Part shown: positions 22,501 through 23,892 of the stretch, in pieces | Layout: every line of letters begins with the position of its first letter | How positions within the stretch are numbered: the stretch's first letter is position 1 | Source: CAZVYJ01 sp964631565 | GTDB taxonomy: Bacteria > Planctomycetota > Phycisphaerae > SM23-33 | Assembly (NCBI GenBank): GCA_964631565.1 | Contig: CAZVYJ010000044.1 | Span: forward strand, 1-23,892 | DNA length: 23,892 nt | Direction: 5' to 3' | Notes under the pieces: model-generated | Told to the model about the DNA's origin: nothing | Database searches by the model: none | Seen by the model: only the letters and a program-made list of their open reading frames with translations | Position numbers and translations under genes: made by a program

Positions 22501-22725
22501 TTCGGCTCCGATTGCCGCTGTGATTTCGTTGAGCAGTTCGGTGGCGGCTTCCAGCGGGCGGCCGCGAGTGCGGCGGTAGCTGCTTATGTAAACCTGTCCG
22601 TCGCCGTTATGCCCGGCGCCGAGCGATTTGAAACTGTTTTTTGGGAGAATGATTCCTTTGTCGCCGACCAGTATGGCGGCTGTCGCACTGACTGCTCCTA
22701 TGTCTATGCCAACGTAGCAGGCCAT
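19600..22725 (-). CDS. Double-ASKHA acyl-CoA dehydratase activase (BcrAD/BadFG type) with DUF2229-like tail
   Basis: This 1041-aa protein has two HgdC/BadF-type ATPase domains. The first (about 1-285) has YVGIDIGAVSATAAILV, EMGGETSKYL and DCAAGTGSFID (Cys151). The second (about 340-600) has YLGIDIGSVSTNLVLID, EIGGQDSKFI and ACAAGTGSFLEE (Cys471). Each also has an RC(S/T)VF motif (Cys190, Cys511). Such activases carry a [4Fe-4S] cluster at the dimer interface and drive an ATP-dependent electron into a 2-hydroxyacyl-CoA dehydratase or reductase. Then come a four-Cys motif CKGCSNAC...C (651/654/658/676) and a COG3580/DUF2229-like domain (about 715-1030) with QFDGHSNDAGMMTRCEAYLD. Longer homologues continue into an HgdB-like domain; this one stops after SKGILRPW plus ten residues. 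ATG 22725 has GGAG 8 nt upstream; in-frame sequence to 22884 lacks family character. Substrate unknown. Confidence 0.9.
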   Translation of the reverse strand: MACYVGIDIGAVSATAAILVGDKGIILPKNSFKSLGAGHNGDGQVYISSYRRTRGRPLEAATELLNEITAAIGAENVRGICLTGSGSKLAARKLGAQVVNEFKAIAAGLTTLDINVRTVFEMGGETSKYLRLSRNDNNTYSIIDYATNGDCAAGTGSFIDQQAGRLKYAVEDVGEIVLSADRAAQVAGRCSVFAKSDMIHAQQKGYAPAEVLRGLCNAVARNFRTAVVRSHPVETPVAFIGGVVANAAIVRAMKEAFDLDDSQLVIHEAFAHIPAIGAAAVAAHTSGSADLSHLGDLRAASDTTHGTFPTTAPLSMDRVNLLRNRVIPYQPPFGDEKIDAYLGIDIGSVSTNLVLIDETGQLVTEIYVRTQGRPIEVVTAGLADIEKQWGDRLNIRGVGTTGSGRELIGELVGADTINDEITAHKTGATYVGQTMLGGRLPDTIFEIGGQDSKFISLDHGVVVDFTMNEACAAGTGSFLEERAEELDIAIKDEFAELALSSKAPIRLGERCTVFMERDVNSYMQRGAEKRDLVAGLAYSVVHNYINRVVRGRKIGDCIFFQGGTAYNDAVAAAFAAVCNKEIIVPPHNGVIGAIGAALLARDKMTSEPDEPQADNHQTGVYVSDTAKKIRKSKFRGYDLGKVHYKLREFTCKGCSNACQVQEFDVEGEKTYWGDKCSDRFRKRVKAARKPVIDDLFDYRLKLMLDESHLPPVPDGAPTVGIPLTMFAWESLPFWRTLLAGCGFRTVLSDQTNKKIIQAGLDAVVAEPCFPIIVAHGHVANLIEKNVDYVWLPKIISLETRWLDNESHLCPWHQTLPLVACQAPALREHRAKFLMPIVHFREGRQRATRELVEFFDGMGISRRTVARATAAAFEAQDNFKSLVFSAGRRALSKLAKTGEPGILLMGRPYNTHDAGMNLSVGRKLRDNYGVNCIPIDFLELEDIDTRDINENMYWNLGRRCIAAAKVAGLYDNLHIIYITNFKCGPDSFVKHFIRKASGKPFLTLQFDGHSNDAGMMTRCEAYLDSKGILRPWRHEEVRAASV

Positions 22726-22759
22726 TCGTTTGACTCCATCCTCTTCGACCCGAGACTGC

Positions 22760-22846
22760 AAGCCCGGGCTTACAGCCAATACCGGTTTGAAACACCCTCC
22801 ATGGCGATTGCTTCGGACCCCCGTTCCGGCATCTCCGACGCCGGAA
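22760..22846 (-). promoter_or_regulatory. Structured leader of the activase mRNA
   Basis: Two self-complementary sites lie between the putative promoter and ATG 22725: a hairpin TTCCGGC (22824-22830)/GCCGGAA (22840-22846), and the 12-bp palindrome AAGCCCGGGCTT (22760-22771). They could fold in the 5' leader. I could not match them to a known riboswitch. Confidence 0.3.
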
Positions 22847-22902
22847 CCTACCTGAGGGCGATTGTCCATGTTGAACTGTGGCAAGCCGGGTTGATTACAG
22901 AA

Positions 22903-22908
22903 ATTATA
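22903..22908 (-). promoter_or_regulatory. Candidate -10 box (TATAAT) of the activase gene
   Basis: A perfect TATAAT is read on the minus strand about 180 bp before ATG 22725, within an A/T-rich patch. The -35 region (TGGGGT at 16 bp) is weak. The rest of 22930-23336 is A-rich in its first half and holds no convincing gene; short plus-strand frames there (for example 22878-23081) are lysine-rich and lack SD support. Confidence 0.38.
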
Positions 22909-23336
22909 CGCTTAAAAATCCACAACCCCAGCCATTAAAGCATTATGTGAGCTTTACCAGTCGCCGTGCAAGCAAAAACCGTGCTGTTTCATACAGGTTG
23001 GGTGGGGAGGAAATTTTGGAAAGGAATTTGAAAAAAGCTGAAAAAATTCGGAAAAATTGCGGGAAGCTCAAAAAACAGTAGAAAACAGGGAAAATGGTAT
23101 GCGCAAAAGAAAAGCCTCCACATTTGTGCCGGTGGTGTCCAACGAAGAAGAACCCATTATTCGATGTGGGCAGCTGCCAGCCGCCGGAGCGGCTCGGACG
23201 AGGCTTCCCTATAATGGTCTATCGGTTCTCTTCATATAGACACCCTGCCGAACACAGCAGAGGCTCTTTATGCAATTATATCACCATTTATATCGGCGCG
23301 AACGGGATAAAACTTGAAACCGGTTTTGGGCTTTTG

Positions 23337-23354
23337 AAAAACTTGGCGCAAGTT
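23337..23354 (-). terminator. Short weak terminator downstream of pheT
   Basis: On the minus strand AACTTG (23354-23349) pairs with CAAGTT (23345-23340) around CGC, followed by TTTTC, about 35 nt after the pheT stop. The 6-bp A/T-containing stem is short, so efficiency is doubtful. Confidence 0.4.
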
Positions 23355-23388
23355 CTTGCAGGCGTGCATCCGGCGTTGAATCTGGGCG

Positions 23389-23892
23389 TTATTCCCTAAT
23401 TTCCGCGGCGTGTTTTTCGCCCAGTGTTTTAAGTATTTGTGCGACGGCTTCGTCCACCTGTTCGCCGCGGAGCGTACCCTCGCCGGAGCGATAGACCAGG
23501 TTCAGCGTCACGCTTTTTCTGCCGGCGGCTATGGGTTTACCGCGGTAAGTGGTCACGTACTGCACGCTTTCCCGCAGCGGCTGATCAACAAGCGAGATTG
23601 TCTCGACGATCTGCTGCCACGTTACTGTCTCGTCGACTATTACCGACAGGTCGCGCTGGATGGCGGGGAATTTCGATATCGCGCTATAGGTTTTCACTTT
23701 GCCCGCGCGGGCGAGTATGGCGTCGAACCGGATCGCAGCCGCGGCGACGGCTTTTTCCAGGCCGTAGTAGTCTTGGACCTTCGGCGAAATTACGCCCATG
23801 GCGCCGATGACCTCGTCGCCGAGCTTCACATCGCACGCGGCTCCTTCGGCGAAGCCGGCCGAGTCGCGCTGAACGGTGCTCAACTGCTCGTC
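23389..23892 (-). CDS. pheT: Phenylalanyl-tRNA synthetase beta subunit, C-terminal part (cut by window edge)
   Basis: The last 167 residues of the beta chain are present; the frame is open through the right edge, so the start lies outside the window. Visible are LGDEVIGAMGVISPKVQDYYGLEK (end of the B3/B4-linked region) and the C-terminal anticodon-binding FDX-ACB domain, starting at TYSAISKFPAIQRDLSVIVD and ending near LVYRSGEGTLRGEQVDEAV. The alpha2-beta2 enzyme charges tRNA-Phe. The terminal domain looks complete and ordinary. An internal TTG at 23883 is not a start. Confidence 0.93.
   Translation of the reverse strand, partial: DEQLSTVQRDSAGFAEGAACDVKLGDEVIGAMGVISPKVQDYYGLEKAVAAAAIRFDAILARAGKVKTYSAISKFPAIQRDLSVIVDETVTWQQIVETISLVDQPLRESVQYVTTYRGKPIAAGRKSVTLNLVYRSGEGTLRGEQVDEAVAQILKTLGEKHAAEIRE

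Noticed and set aside
487..22725. Activase split explained as a frameshift or assembly break
   Set aside because: The two parts are about 18 kb apart on opposite strands, each with its own start and stop, so a point error cannot create this.
19627..22938. An 1103-aa plus-strand open frame opposite the activase
   Set aside because: It is the antisense shadow of a GC-rich gene; the minus strand has unmistakable ASKHA and CAAGTG motifs and an SD-supported start.
22878..23399. Short plus-strand ORFs between activase and pheT
   Set aside because: Composition is low-information, starts lack SDs, and the last one overlaps the end of pheT.

Overview
The window is GC-rich DNA from a probably anaerobic bacterium, most likely a planctomycete of the Phycisphaerae type. 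The evidence is the gene order long NfeD / short NfeD / FloA / small membrane protein, a very large three-TM Gly/Ser/Glu-rich protein, a MuiA-like DUF4139 protein, a Gfo/Idh/MocA oxidoreductase, and intergenic DNA full of decayed short repeats. Oxygen-labile chemistry is prominent: two radical SAM enzymes, a 2-hydroxyacyl-CoA-dehydratase-type activase system, and a siroheme decarboxylase of the alternative (Ahb) heme route. The phylum is an inference from gene content; no rRNA is present.

Layout. 1-48 may be the last codons of a gene entering from the left. A tRNA-Thr(TGT) lies at 299-370. A plus-strand block follows (487-8823): a 2-hydroxyacyl-CoA dehydratase-like (HgdB/COG3581-type) protein; a radical SAM enzyme with the hallmarks of the tetraether lipid synthase (Tes, MJ0619) family; an overlapping small lipoprotein; an overlapping radical SAM/SPASM enzyme; and a 926-aa membrane protein. 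It meets a minus-strand block head-on with one base between stop codons. Read in its own direction, the minus-strand block is: Gfo/Idh/MocA oxidoreductase (17158-15962), MuiA-like protein (15810-13999), a clear intrinsic terminator, then the operon long nfeD, short nfeD, floA, small TM protein, and a fused AhbA-AhbB siroheme decarboxylase.

From 17160 to 19600 the DNA is accessory in character. Decayed GTATTTCGGAA-type and ATTCGCGA-type repeats, a dispersed CCCGTATGGGCG hairpin element and a 22-bp inverted repeat surround two A+T-richer genes, one a membrane-anchored unknown and one a possible SMI1/KNR4-like (SUKH) immunity protein. A 1041-aa double-ASKHA activase follows on the minus strand (22725-19600), then a 660-bp gap and the 3' end of pheT.

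How the genes may work together. The radical SAM-lipoprotein-radical SAM trio is joined by 1-bp and 4-bp overlaps, so it is very likely co-translated; membrane-lipid cross-linking or modification is the best-supported hypothesis. The activase (19600-22725) ends where the usual approximately 1400-aa single-chain homologue continues into an HgdB-like domain, and that missing domain matches the separate gene at 487-1785, so the two products probably act together. NfeD/FloA proteins organise membrane microdomains in other bacteria, which makes a membrane-remodelling theme plausible but unproven.
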